The notes: generated from the letters alone by a model not told the origin. Shown: positions 43,810 through 52,890, counted from the stretch's first letter. The stretch is 64,000 nucleotides of DNA from Pseudoalteromonas luteoviolacea NCIMB 1944 (GCF_001625565.1 NZ_AUXS01000042.1:275395-339394); one strand, 5' to 3'. A program made the numbers and translations.

Positions 43810-43833
43810 AAAGCCCTGCCTTGGTAGGGCTTT
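43810..43833 (+). terminator. weak terminator/attenuator between iscA and hscB
   Basis: AAAGCCCT/AGGGCTTT with an eight-base loop and a short T tract interrupted by G. It splits iscRSUA from hscBA-fdx and could make their levels differ. Confidence 0.55.
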
Positions 43834-43849
43834 GCTGTATTAGGTCCGT

Positions 43850-44374
43850 ATGCGATATTTTGAATTATTTAATTTACCAGTAAGTTATGACGTAGATTTA
43901 TCAGTATTAAATCAGCGTTATTTAGAACTACAGCGTGCCGTTCATCCCGATAAGTTTGCGGGGAAAAGTGAGCGTGAAAAGCTAATTGCTGTGCAAAAAA
44001 CGTCTGAGATAAATGACGCTTTAGCGGTTTTGAAACACCCTGTGAAGCGTGCTGAGTATATGTTAAGTGAGCAAGGTGTCGATATCAGAGCGGAGCAGCA
44101 AACACTGCAAGACCCAGCATTTTTAATGCAGCAAATGGAGCTAAGAGAGGCACTGGAGGACATTCAGCATAGCAGCGATCCAGAAGATGAAATCGATGCG
44201 TTTGAAGCCCAAATTAAAGTGCTGGACCAACAGTACAGCGCGAAACTAGCTGAGCAGCTTATTGATCAAGATCTCGCGGTGTTAGAAGTTGCTGCCGACA
44301 ATATTCGCAAGTTAAAATTCATATATAAATTACGTGAAGAGCTGTCTCGTATTGAAGATAGCCTTTTCGATTAA
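43850..44374 (+). CDS. hscB: Fe-S co-chaperone HscB (Hsc20)
   Basis: J-protein that brings IscU to HscA. N-terminal J domain (1-75) with the HPDKF motif (AVHPDKFAGKSE), then a three-helix IscU-binding domain (about 85-170, LQDPAFLMQQMELREALED). 174 aa. Normal length. Confidence 0.95.
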   Translation: MRYFELFNLPVSYDVDLSVLNQRYLELQRAVHPDKFAGKSEREKLIAVQKTSEINDALAVLKHPVKRAEYMLSEQGVDIRAEQQTLQDPAFLMQQMELREALEDIQHSSDPEDEIDAFEAQIKVLDQQYSAKLAEQLIDQDLAVLEVAADNIRKLKFIYKLREELSRIEDSLFD

Positions 44375-44406
44375 TCTAGCGTCACCACTTAAGTTAAAAG
44401 AGCATT

Positions 44407-46269
44407 ATGGCATTATTGCAAATTGCTGAGCCGGGGCAGAGCGCGGCACCTCACGAACACAAACTGGCAATAGGTATCGACTTAGGTACAACTAATTCTT
44501 TGGTGGCCACAGTACAAAGTGGTGAAGCCAGAACGCTTGCGGATATTAATGGCGACGCTATGCTGCCGTCTGTCGTAAGATACCATGCTGAGAATGTCAC
44601 TGTAGGTCAACAAGCGCAATTGGCTGCGGTTGAAGATCCAACTAATACGCTTATTTCAGTGAAGCGTTTTCTTGGCAAATCTGTTGCGGAAGTTACCACG
44701 CGCTACCAAAGCCTACCTTATGAGTTTGTTGAACATCAGGGCGCACTGGCAATCAACACGGTTGCAGGCCCAATCAACCCAATCCAAGCATCAGCAGAAA
44801 TTTTAAAGTCCCTTTATCAGCGAGCGACAGAGAGCTTTGCGGGAGAGGATATAGTAGGGAGTGTTATCACTGTACCTGCTTACTTTGATGATGCACAAAG
44901 GCAAAGTACCAAAGATGCTGCTGAAATAGCTGGTTTAAAAGTTCTAAGATTACTCAATGAGCCAACAGCAGCAGCGGTTGCATATGGCTTAGACTCAGGC
45001 CAAGAAGGTGTAATTGCCGTTTATGATTTAGGTGGTGGTACGTTTGATATTTCAATACTGCGTTTGAATCAAGGTGTTTTTGAGGTATTGGCAACGGGTG
45101 GTGACTCAAGTTTAGGTGGAGACGACTTTGATGCTGTGCTGGTTGAGCACTTTAAGTCAGAGTTAGGGCTGAGTGAGCTAACGCCACAAGAGCTACGTTT
45201 ATTGATCCAAAAAGCAAAAGCCTGTAAAGAAGCCTTAAGTAGCTATTTAACAGTCAACGTGAAACTCGAACTGCGCTCAACTGAGCATTTGGTATCAGTG
45301 ACGCAAGAACAGTTCGCTGAGCTAGTTGCACCACTTGTTAAACAAACGCTCAGAGCATGCCGTAGAGCGCTAAAAGATGCAGGTATCAGCAAAGAAGAAG
45401 TACTTGAAGCCGTGATGGTTGGTGGGTCAACCCGTATGCCAGTGATCCGTGAAGCGGTTGGTGAGTTTTTTGAAAAAGAGCCATTGACCTCCATTGATCC
45501 TGATCGAGTTGTAGCTATTGGCGCTGCCATTCAGGCCGATATTTTAGCTGGTAACAAGCCTGACTCGGATATGCTGTTATTGGACGTTTTACCTCTGTCT
45601 TTAGGTCTAGAGACTATGGGTGGTTTGGTAGAAAAAATCATTCCACGTAATACAACCATCCCAGTTGCTCGTGCGCAGGAGTTCACCACCTTCAAAGATG
45701 GTCAAACTGCGATGTCATTACATGTACTGCAAGGTGAACGAGAATTAGTGGATGATTGTCGCTCGCTGGCTAAATTCAGTCTCAAAGGCATTCCTGCCAT
45801 GGCGGCAGGTGCTGCACATATTCGCGTTACGTTCAAAGTTGATGCGGATGGTTTGTTGAGCGTGTCTGCGAGTGAAAAGTCGACTGGCGTTCAAGCCGAG
45901 ATCCAAGTAAAGCCGTCATTCGGTTTGAGCGATGATCAGGTTGCACAAATGCTAAAAGACTCGATGAGTTTTGCTAAAGAAGACATGCAAGCACGTATGC
46001 TCAAAGAGCAGCAGGTTGAGGCGCTGAGAGTACTTGAAGCCCTTGAAGCTTCATTGGCAACAGAGTCTGCGTTATTAAACGAAGAAGAGTTAAATAGCCT
46101 AAGAGAGGCGATGGCGATGTTAGATGAAAAACGCCAAAATGCATCGGATCCAGATGCGATAAAGCATGCAATTGAAGTGGTTGATGAAGCAAGTAGTGAA
46201 TTTGCATCTCGCCGCATGGATGTATCAATCAAACAGGCACTGCAAGGTCAGTCTGTAGACGAGGTTTAA
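44407..46269 (+). CDS. hscA: Fe-S chaperone HscA (Hsp70 class)
   Basis: Specialised Hsp70 that drives cluster release from IscU by ATP hydrolysis. Nucleotide domain motifs GIDLGTTNSLVA, VYDLGGGTFDISIL and VGGSTRMPVIRE, then the substrate domain (LPLSLGLETMGGLVEKIIPRNTTIP) and a helical lid to 620 aa. One base separates it from fdx. Confidence 0.97.
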   Translation: MALLQIAEPGQSAAPHEHKLAIGIDLGTTNSLVATVQSGEARTLADINGDAMLPSVVRYHAENVTVGQQAQLAAVEDPTNTLISVKRFLGKSVAEVTTRYQSLPYEFVEHQGALAINTVAGPINPIQASAEILKSLYQRATESFAGEDIVGSVITVPAYFDDAQRQSTKDAAEIAGLKVLRLLNEPTAAAVAYGLDSGQEGVIAVYDLGGGTFDISILRLNQGVFEVLATGGDSSLGGDDFDAVLVEHFKSELGLSELTPQELRLLIQKAKACKEALSSYLTVNVKLELRSTEHLVSVTQEQFAELVAPLVKQTLRACRRALKDAGISKEEVLEAVMVGGSTRMPVIREAVGEFFEKEPLTSIDPDRVVAIGAAIQADILAGNKPDSDMLLLDVLPLSLGLETMGGLVEKIIPRNTTIPVARAQEFTTFKDGQTAMSLHVLQGERELVDDCRSLAKFSLKGIPAMAAGAAHIRVTFKVDADGLLSVSASEKSTGVQAEIQVKPSFGLSDDQVAQMLKDSMSFAKEDMQARMLKEQQVEALRVLEALEASLATESALLNEEELNSLREAMAMLDEKRQNASDPDAIKHAIEVVDEASSEFASRRMDVSIKQALQGQSVDEV

Positions 46270-46270
46270 T

Positions 46271-46609
46271 ATGCCACAAATTATCTTTTTACCCCATGAA
46301 GAGCTTTGTCCTGAGGGCGCGGCGATCGACGCAAAATCTGGTGATACAGTGCTAGATGTCGCGTTAAAAAATGGGATCAGTATCCCTCATGCATGTGAAA
46401 AGTCATGTGCTTGTACGACATGTCATGTTGTTATCCGCGAAGGGTTTGACTCGCTGGAAGAAAGTGATGAGCTTGAAGATGACATGTTAGACAAGGCTTG
46501 GGGTTTGGAACCTGAATCACGTCTGGGTTGTCAGGCTGTAATTAACGATGAAGATTTGGTTGTAGAAATTCCAAAATATAATTTAAACATTGTTAATGAA
46601 GAGCACTAA
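46271..46609 (+). CDS. fdx: [2Fe-2S] ferredoxin of the Isc system
   Basis: Supplies electrons for cluster assembly. Ligands C-x5-C-x2-C (HACEKSCACTTCHVV) with a distal cysteine in SRLGCQAV. 112 aa, acidic. iscX, usual next gene in E. coli, is absent; a strong terminator follows instead. Confidence 0.96.
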   Translation: MPQIIFLPHEELCPEGAAIDAKSGDTVLDVALKNGISIPHACEKSCACTTCHVVIREGFDSLEESDELEDDMLDKAWGLEPESRLGCQAVINDEDLVVEIPKYNLNIVNEEH

Positions 46610-46625
46610 TTCATAAATTTTATCG

Positions 46626-46658
46626 AAAAGGCTGTAGCTTATCACTACAGCCTTTTTT
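46626..46658 (+). terminator. terminator after fdx
   Basis: AAAAGGCTGTAG/CTACAGCCTTTTTT with a seven-base loop closes the isc operon. Confidence 0.92.
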
Positions 46659-46675
46659 ATTTGGAGTGAAAAATT

Positions 46676-48109
46676 ATGTACTTAAACGGTCAGACTATTT
46701 GTTCAATCATTAACGGATTAAATCACCAAAGTGACAAGTTATTGGCCGTACATAACCCGGCTGATGGTTCTTTACTTGCACAGGTGACACAAACGGGTTT
46801 AGTTGAAGCTGACCAAGCACTAGAGAGTGCCCATGCCTGTTTTCTCGAGCTGAAAAGCACCACCGCACAGGCACGCAGTAATACGCTTTATCGTTGGTAT
46901 CAACTAATAATGGAAAAGCGCGCTCACTTAGCTGAAATAATCACCTTAGAGCAAGGTAAGCCTCTAAAAGAATCACTGGCTGAAGTTACTTATGCTGCGG
47001 GCTATGTGAGGTGGTATGCGCAACAAGCCGAACGCGCATATGGCACAGTTATCCCCGCCCACTCGCAAAATCACCAGCTATTGACAGTGAAACAGGGCGT
47101 CGGTGTGGTACTTGGTGTAACGCCATGGAACTTCCCGTTGGCTATGATAACGCGTAAAGTCGCGCCAGCTTATGCGGCAGGGTGTAGCTTTATTTTAAAG
47201 CCCTCTGAATTAACGCCGATTAGTGCGATAGAAATTGCGAAGTTGGCACTTGAAGCTGGTATGGAAAGCGGAGCTTTTCAAGTGTTAGTAAGCGCACAGC
47301 CCGAGCAGTTGGTAAAACATCTAACGAGCAAGAAAGAAATTAGAAAACTGACTTTTACCGGTTCTACCCAAGTTGGCAAGTTGCTGTATGCACAATGCAT
47401 CGACACGATGAAACATGTTTCATTGGAGTTGGGAGGTAATGCGCCATTTATTGTATTCGAGAGTGCCGATGTAGATGCTGCCGTTGACGGGTTAATCGCA
47501 GCCAAGTTTAGAAATGCTGGGCAAACCTGTATTGCCGCAAACCGTATCTTTGTGCACCAAGCAATACGGACAAAATTTCTAGAGAAACTAATAAACCGTG
47601 TAGGTGCATTAGTAGTAGGTTCTGGGTTGGATGAGCACTATGATATTGGTCCACTGATCACAGAGCTAGCCAAAGATAAGGCTACACAATTAATCGAAGA
47701 CGCGCTTAGTAAAGGGGCTTATGCAACTTATTCAACTAAAGCGCTAGATGGCTCTAGTATGTCTCCAGTAATACTAGAAAAAGTGACCTCTGAGATGGCG
47801 ATTTATCATAGTGAAATTTTTGCGCCAGTAGTTTGCATTATAGAGTTTGAATCTGAAATTGATGTGATAGACAAGGCGAATGAAGTTGATGCCGGGTTGG
47901 CTGCTTATTTCTATTCTCAAGATATCAAACAAATCGCACGTGTATCGCAAAACCTAGATTTTGCGATGCTAGGCATTAATGAAGGGGGAATATCCAATCC
48001 AGCAGCCCCTTTTGGAGGCATGAAAGAATCTGGGTTAGGCAAAGAAGGGGGAGCAGAAGGACTTGAGGAGTATCTGGAAACTAAATATATTTGCCAGCGT
48101 ACTTTATAA
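46676..48109 (+). CDS. NAD(P)-dependent aldehyde dehydrogenase (succinate-semialdehyde type)
   Basis: A 477-aa ALDH superfamily enzyme closest in pattern to GabD-type succinate-semialdehyde dehydrogenases: GVTPWNFPLAMITRKVAPA, catalytic Glu in LELGGNAPF (near 254), catalytic Cys in NAGQTCIAANR (near 288), and PFGGMKESGLGKEGG at the end. Oxidises an aldehyde to an acid with NAD(P). The first ~50 residues are less typical. Stands alone behind the fdx terminator with a GGAG site. Confidence 0.85.
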   Translation: MYLNGQTICSIINGLNHQSDKLLAVHNPADGSLLAQVTQTGLVEADQALESAHACFLELKSTTAQARSNTLYRWYQLIMEKRAHLAEIITLEQGKPLKESLAEVTYAAGYVRWYAQQAERAYGTVIPAHSQNHQLLTVKQGVGVVLGVTPWNFPLAMITRKVAPAYAAGCSFILKPSELTPISAIEIAKLALEAGMESGAFQVLVSAQPEQLVKHLTSKKEIRKLTFTGSTQVGKLLYAQCIDTMKHVSLELGGNAPFIVFESADVDAAVDGLIAAKFRNAGQTCIAANRIFVHQAIRTKFLEKLINRVGALVVGSGLDEHYDIGPLITELAKDKATQLIEDALSKGAYATYSTKALDGSSMSPVILEKVTSEMAIYHSEIFAPVVCIIEFESEIDVIDKANEVDAGLAAYFYSQDIKQIARVSQNLDFAMLGINEGGISNPAAPFGGMKESGLGKEGGAEGLEEYLETKYICQRTL

Positions 48110-48245
48110 AGACAATGCCAGAGATAAGAACTCAAACATGACGACAAAAATTATTATTGGAACAATGCAATTTTTGCAATTGCTTTAAATTTGTAAAAAA
48201 GCTAGGTAGACTGCGCTGTAGTTTTCAATTTTATATAAAAATATA

Positions 48246-49133
48246 ATGACAAGCGCAGACTTACCAACCTTGGTTGTACTTGCTGGCGGGTTAGGTACTC
48301 GCTTTGGTGGCAATAAGCAAATAGCAGAGTTACCAAAATTGGGTAAAACAATCATGGAGCTGAGCATTGCAGATGCCTATAGCGCTGGTGTACGGCACGT
48401 CGTGTTGGTGATTAATGACTTGGTCAGATCTACCATTGAGTCAGTGATATTACCTAGACTGCCTAGCGAGTTAAAAGTTGAGCTGGTAGAGCAGTCAATT
48501 GAGTGTGTGCCAGAGCGGTTTAAAGATATTGCCGAAAAACGTTCAAAGCCTTGGGGAACAGGTCATGCGTTGTTGTGTGCCCGTTCAAATATCGCAGGTA
48601 ATGCCATTGTAATTACTGCGGACGACTACTATGGACCTAGTGCATATCGGCAGCTAGTTTCGCATTTTTGTAATAAAGATCATAATACTAGCGAAATGGC
48701 GATAGTAGCCTATCCTTTAACCCAAACCATGTCAGAGCTTGGTGGAGTAAATAGGGGCATATGTGCCTTGTCAGAAAACTACCTTACGCAAGTGCATGAG
48801 TACTTAAATATACGTCGGGTCGACGATGGCTATAGAGGGTGTTTTAATAACAGAGACGTACATGTCGCAGCAAACAGCCTCGTTTCGATGACATGCTGGG
48901 GAGTAACTCAGCAACTTTTTGATAATCTTGAAATGTTATTCGAGCATTTTCTAGAATCTCATGACAGCGATGTCAAAAAAGAGTATTATCTACCCGATTG
49001 TATTCAGCATATGATTAATTTTGACCAAGCTGCCGTCCGAGTATTTGAAGCTCACGACAGGTGGTTTGGTGTTACTTATAAAGAAGAAATAGATAGTGTC
49101 GCAGGAAAAATATATGAACTACGTCACGGATGA
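48246..49133 (+). CDS. nucleotidyltransferase (NTP_transferase family)
   Basis: A 295-aa protein with a GT-A nucleotidyltransferase N-terminus: LVVLAGGLGTRFGGNKQIAELPKLG is a modified form of the GGxGTRxxPxTxxxPK nucleotide-binding motif, and ITADDYYG gives the catalytic acidic pair. Family members make NDP-sugars from sugar-1-phosphates. Its last 20 bases overlap the start of a sugar-kinase-like gene, so the two products probably act in sequence (kinase then nucleotidyltransferase). The sugar and the nucleotide are not known. Confidence 0.75.
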   Translation: MTSADLPTLVVLAGGLGTRFGGNKQIAELPKLGKTIMELSIADAYSAGVRHVVLVINDLVRSTIESVILPRLPSELKVELVEQSIECVPERFKDIAEKRSKPWGTGHALLCARSNIAGNAIVITADDYYGPSAYRQLVSHFCNKDHNTSEMAIVAYPLTQTMSELGGVNRGICALSENYLTQVHEYLNIRRVDDGYRGCFNNRDVHVAANSLVSMTCWGVTQQLFDNLEMLFEHFLESHDSDVKKEYYLPDCIQHMINFDQAAVRVFEAHDRWFGVTYKEEIDSVAGKIYELRHG

Positions 49134-50244
49134 ATTAACCGCAAGTGTAATTAATAAGCCAGTTTATAGGGTAAGTATGGAATACCTTTCAATCGCTGAG
49201 CATTTGGCTGTGCAGTACGGCCTGTGTGAGGAAGAAATCTCAATGAAACCTATTGGCAGCGGGCATATTAATACCACCATGCTTTTAAAGGACAGCAAAC
49301 GTGTATTGGTAGTTCAAAAATTAAATACAACTGTATTTCCTGAACCTAATCAGCTGGTTGAAAATGCTCGTTTAATTGAACAGCACCTGGCGTCTAAATT
49401 AGATTCAGGCTCTTACGAATTAGGTATCATAAAACACGTGCCTACCCGTGCTGGCAAGTTCTTGGTTGAATACCAAGGAGAGGTGTGGCGCGCGCTTGAA
49501 TTTATTGGCAAGAGCTATAGTGAAGATGTCGTAGATTGTGCGATTAAAGCGCAAACTGCTGCAGGTGCGTTTGGATGCTTTGCTAACGCATTAAATGACT
49601 TTGATGCAAAACAGTTGTTTCCGGTGATCCCTGATTTTCATAATTTAGCAATGAGAATCGATAAATTAAAAAGTGTGATTGAAGCGGATCCTGTTGGTCG
49701 TGTTGATACGTGTTTAGACGTTATCGAGTTTTGCCAATCGCAATACCGTCTCGCGAATGAAGTAACAGCAATGGAAGCACTGCTACCATTGCGTGTTTGC
49801 CACAATGATACCAAGATAAACAACATGTTGTTTGATGCCTCTACCAATAAAGCCAAAGCTGTTATAGATCTTGATACCTGTATGTCTGGGTATTGGCTGT
49901 ATGATTTTGGTGATATGGTTCGTACCTTTTGTTCTCCTGAACCAGAAGATTCTACGAATTTAAGTAATGTTGTGGTTCGCGTTGAAATCTTTGAAGCGAT
50001 CGTAAAGGGGTATATCGCAGAAGTATCAGAAAAGTTAACTGATATTGAAAGAAAGAGCTTAATACTTGGCGCGAAAGTGATGCCACTCATGATAGGTATT
50101 CGATTCTTGACCGACTACTTGGATGGTGACAATTATTTTGCAACGCACCATGAAACCCATAACTTGGAGCGAGCACGCAATCAATTCGCGCTTTATCAAG
50201 ATATTCTGAAAAAAGAAACGCAATTAAGTGCTTTGATAAACTAG
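49114..50244 (+). CDS. APH-fold kinase resembling N-acetylhexosamine 1-kinase
   Basis: A 376-aa aminoglycoside-phosphotransferase-fold enzyme. The nucleotide-binding region includes HINTTMLLKDSKRVLVVQKLN; the catalytic motif is VCHNDTKINNMLFD, and the Mg-binding motif is AVIDLDTCM followed by YDFGDMVRTF. This motif set looks like NahK, which phosphorylates GlcNAc/GalNAc at C1. I start it at ATG 49114, seven bases after AGGA, not the GTG at 49096. Pairs with the overlapping nucleotidyltransferase. Confidence 0.75.
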   Translation: MNYVTDELTASVINKPVYRVSMEYLSIAEHLAVQYGLCEEEISMKPIGSGHINTTMLLKDSKRVLVVQKLNTTVFPEPNQLVENARLIEQHLASKLDSGSYELGIIKHVPTRAGKFLVEYQGEVWRALEFIGKSYSEDVVDCAIKAQTAAGAFGCFANALNDFDAKQLFPVIPDFHNLAMRIDKLKSVIEADPVGRVDTCLDVIEFCQSQYRLANEVTAMEALLPLRVCHNDTKINNMLFDASTNKAKAVIDLDTCMSGYWLYDFGDMVRTFCSPEPEDSTNLSNVVVRVEIFEAIVKGYIAEVSEKLTDIERKSLILGAKVMPLMIGIRFLTDYLDGDNYFATHHETHNLERARNQFALYQDILKKETQLSALIN

Positions 50245-50615
50245 ATTGTTTTGCGCCAATTAACGAATAAAAGCCTGATGAATCACCATCAGGTTTTTTT
50301 TTGGGCTGAGCTAGTTACAAATAGCGTCAGATCCGTGCTCACTTTTTACCTCAGAATAGTTGAGCTTGGAGAAAACCAACATGACAGCGCTTATTTAGTT
50401 GGTGAGTGACGAATAGGCTAAGCATCAGACACTTTTATCAGCGGATTAGTCGCATCTGTTTTGATTCTCTGCGCTGCATACGATAGCGTTGTCATAACAA
50501 CAAGTATAAGTTGAGGGGCCTGAAAATAAGAAAACTTTTTCAGATTTCCCAGCCGTACTGGAAAGCATAAAAATGAAATTAAGAATTAGAATAAAGTGGT
50601 AATCTAGGATCCTTC
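50245..50615. other. intergenic region upstream of GH109 gene
   Basis: 371 bases. The first part holds the kinase terminator (50274-50302). The rest has no gene I can support. An inverted repeat CTGAAAA/TTTTCAG with a ten-base spacer lies at 50520-50543, about 75 bases before the GH109 start, and might be an operator or RNA stem. An AGGA ribosome-binding site precedes the ATG. Confidence 0.45.
50274..50302 (+). terminator. terminator after kinase gene
   Basis: CCTGATG/CATCAGG with a six-base loop is followed by nine Ts. Confidence 0.92.
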
Positions 50616-51989
50616 ATGACACAAATAAATAGAAGACATTTTTTAAAAGCAGCAGGCGTAGCTGCAGCTGCTGGTGTAGTTGCTGGTTGTGCACAATCGA
50701 ATAGCAACAGCGCACTATCTTCCAGTCCAAAAGGTAAGTCTGTTATCGGGCTTGTGGTGCCTAAAATGGATGTAGTCCGAGTTGCATTTATTGGTGTGGG
50801 CCAGCGAGGATATGGACATGTGAAGCGCATGAGTCATATTGAAGGCGCTGAGATTGTCGCTATTTGCGATACTCATAATGAAGTTTTGGAACGTTCTGCA
50901 AAATTTCTCACTGACAAAGGGCTACAAAAACCAGCACTGTATGGGACAGGAGAGCTTGCATATAAAGAAATGCTTGAACGTGAAGATATTGATATTGTGA
51001 TTATTTCTACCCCCTGGAAGTGGCATGCACCGATGGCCATTGACACCATGGAGAGCGGAAAGCATGCATTCGTAGAAGTGCCGCTTGCATTGACAGTAGA
51101 AGAAATGTGGCAGATTGTCGACACAGCTGAGTGTACGCAGAAAAACTGCATGATGATGGAAAATGTGAACTATGGTCGCGATGAACTGATGGTGCTGAAT
51201 ATGGTCCGTCAAGGACTGTTTGGTGAGCTTTTACATGGTGAAGCTGCGTATATTCATGAGCTGCGCTGGCAAATGAAAGAGCTAGAGCATAAAACGGGTT
51301 CTTGGCGGACAGAATGGCACACCAGACGAGACGGTAATCTATATCCCACCCATGGTCTTGGACCGGTATCTCAGTATATGAATATCAACCGAGGGGATAG
51401 ATTTGACTACCTCACTTCTATGAGTTCTCCAGCACTTGGACGAGCCGCTTATGCGCAAAGGGAATTTCCAAAAACGCACCAGCGTAATCAATGGAACTAT
51501 ATTTGTGGCGATATGAATACCACCATGATCAAAACGGTAAATGGCCGTTCAATTGTGGTTCAACATGATACTACTACACCGAGACCATATTCACGTCACA
51601 ACCTGATCCAAGGGACCAATGGTGTTTTTGCAGGGTTCCCCAACCGAATTGCGTTGGAGCAAGGAGGCAGAGGCTCATTTCATGATTGGGATGAGAATAT
51701 GGATTACTGGTACGGCAAATACGATCATCCACTATGGGTGAAGATGGGAGAGGAAGCTGAGCGTAATGGTGGGCATGGCGGTATGGACTTTTTGATGTTC
51801 TGGCGCATGATTTACTGTTTAAGAAATGGTGAGCCATTAGATCAAGATGTTTATGATGGGGCTGCCTGGTCAGTTATATCTCCATTGTCAGCTCAGTCAG
51901 TTGCCAATCGCAGCGAGTCAGTATCAATTCCAGACTTTACCCGAGGTCATTGGCAAACAGCTAAACCGCTAGGGATTGTCGGAGCCTAG
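50616..51989 (+). CDS. GH109-type glycoside hydrolase (alpha-N-acetylgalactosaminidase family), Tat lipoprotein
   Basis: A 457-aa Gfo/Idh/MocA-fold enzyme. The pattern matches GH109 alpha-N-acetylgalactosaminidases, which use a bound NAD in a redox mechanism: Rossmann motif VAFIGVGQRGYGHV, STPWKWHAPMAI, MMMENVNYGRDELMVLNMVR, LYPTHGLGPVSQYMNINRGDR, and near the end NGGHGGMDF and IPDFTRGHW. The N-terminus has a twin-arginine RRHFLKAAG and a lipobox-like VVAGC near residue 25, so it is probably exported folded with its cofactor and lipid-anchored. Substrate specificity is inferred from the family only. Confidence 0.85.
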   Translation: MTQINRRHFLKAAGVAAAAGVVAGCAQSNSNSALSSSPKGKSVIGLVVPKMDVVRVAFIGVGQRGYGHVKRMSHIEGAEIVAICDTHNEVLERSAKFLTDKGLQKPALYGTGELAYKEMLEREDIDIVIISTPWKWHAPMAIDTMESGKHAFVEVPLALTVEEMWQIVDTAECTQKNCMMMENVNYGRDELMVLNMVRQGLFGELLHGEAAYIHELRWQMKELEHKTGSWRTEWHTRRDGNLYPTHGLGPVSQYMNINRGDRFDYLTSMSSPALGRAAYAQREFPKTHQRNQWNYICGDMNTTMIKTVNGRSIVVQHDTTTPRPYSRHNLIQGTNGVFAGFPNRIALEQGGRGSFHDWDENMDYWYGKYDHPLWVKMGEEAERNGGHGGMDFLMFWRMIYCLRNGEPLDQDVYDGAAWSVISPLSAQSVANRSESVSIPDFTRGHWQTAKPLGIVGA

Positions 51990-51994
51990 AAAAG

Positions 51995-52018
51995 AAAAGC
52001 GCCAAAGGGCGCTTTTTT
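51995..52018 (+). terminator. terminator after GH109 gene
   Basis: An AAAAGCGCC/GGCGCTTTT stem with a T run starts a few bases after the stop. Confidence 0.88.
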
Positions 52019-52057
52019 ATGTTTAAATATGGTCAAACGACTTATTAAGGGTAAACA

Positions 52058-52558
52058 ATGTATAAGTTTATTGCCAGTTTGATGTTCACATTCATATTAG
52101 TAGGTTGTACTAGTACAAAAACAAAAAGTAGTGAACCTAGCTTAAATGAAGTAGTGGAAAACTATATCAAGGTTTATCAAGCACGCTCTGATTTTGCGCG
52201 GTTTCTAGCATTTTATGCAGATGACGTTGTGCTTGAAGATATGCTGTATGGATATAAAACAACAAGTAAGCAGCAGTTAGCTGATTTCTTTAACTGGGAT
52301 GCGGAACAAGTACATGTACTGGACTCAAATAAGACCTTTTCGGTTGAACAAATAATAATATCCCAAGAGCAAGGTACTGCTATTATACGCGGCACTTTTA
52401 ATCTTTTTTCCTACGATGGTCAGCAACTAGGACCATGGCGATTTACAACCGTATTAAAGTTCAACGGTGCTGGTTTAATTTATTATCATCAAGATTGGAT
52501 CAACTACTTTCCGAGAAGTTTTGTGTTAGAGGCGCCAAACTTAAACACTGACGAGTAA
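52058..52558 (+). CDS. SnoaL/NTF2-like lipoprotein
   Basis: A 166-aa predicted lipoprotein: signal with lipobox ILVGCTS (Cys near 17), then an NTF2-fold domain (LNEVVENYIKVYQARSDFARFLAFYADDVVLED... KFNGAGLIYYHQDWINYF). The family includes nuclear-transport-factor-2-like enzymes and binding proteins; function here unknown. It lies between the GH109 terminator and the thiamine-related genes, in the same direction, with a gap of about 75 bases to the next gene. Confidence 0.72.
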   Translation: MYKFIASLMFTFILVGCTSTKTKSSEPSLNEVVENYIKVYQARSDFARFLAFYADDVVLEDMLYGYKTTSKQQLADFFNWDAEQVHVLDSNKTFSVEQIIISQEQGTAIIRGTFNLFSYDGQQLGPWRFTTVLKFNGAGLIYYHQDWINYFPRSFVLEAPNLNTDE

Positions 52559-52635
52559 GTTATTTTACCTAAATATTGCATTTACCTGTAAACTGCATTG
52601 CAACTATTTTGAAATTTGAGAATTAGGAACATCTT

Positions 52636-52890
52636 ATGCAGCTTTCTGTAGAGATTAGTAAGTACCCACTTCATTCTGACTATATCCCTTTTATAAAGTC
52701 TTTTATTGAAAGGCTGAATGAGCATGAAGGGTTAACTGTGATCACCAATACCATGTCGACTCAAGTGTTTGGTGAGTTTGATCTCGTCATGTCAGTAATT
52801 CAATCTCAAATGAAAGCGTCATTTGAACAATACGGAAAGTGCGTATTTGTTTGTAAGTTTATTTCTGGTGATTTATCTCCTGAGGCATAA
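52636..52890 (+). CDS. YkoF-related (thiamine/HMP-binding type) small protein
   Basis: An 84-aa protein with a ferredoxin-like half-domain resembling the YkoF/YKOF-related family: LSVEISKYPLHSDYIPFIKSFIERLN, then TNTMSTQVFGEFDLVMSVIQSQMKASFEQ. YkoF proteins bind thiamine or its pyrimidine. Preceded by TTAGGA. Its stop overlaps the ATG of the PnuC-type transporter (TAATG), so the two are coupled. Assignment depends on the pattern plus the neighbours. Confidence 0.68.
   Translation: MQLSVEISKYPLHSDYIPFIKSFIERLNEHEGLTVITNTMSTQVFGEFDLVMSVIQSQMKASFEQYGKCVFVCKFISGDLSPEA

Noticed and set aside
52559..52635. Possible TPP riboswitch ahead of the thiamine-salvage genes
   Set aside because: The gap is only 77 bases and lacks THI-box core sequences.
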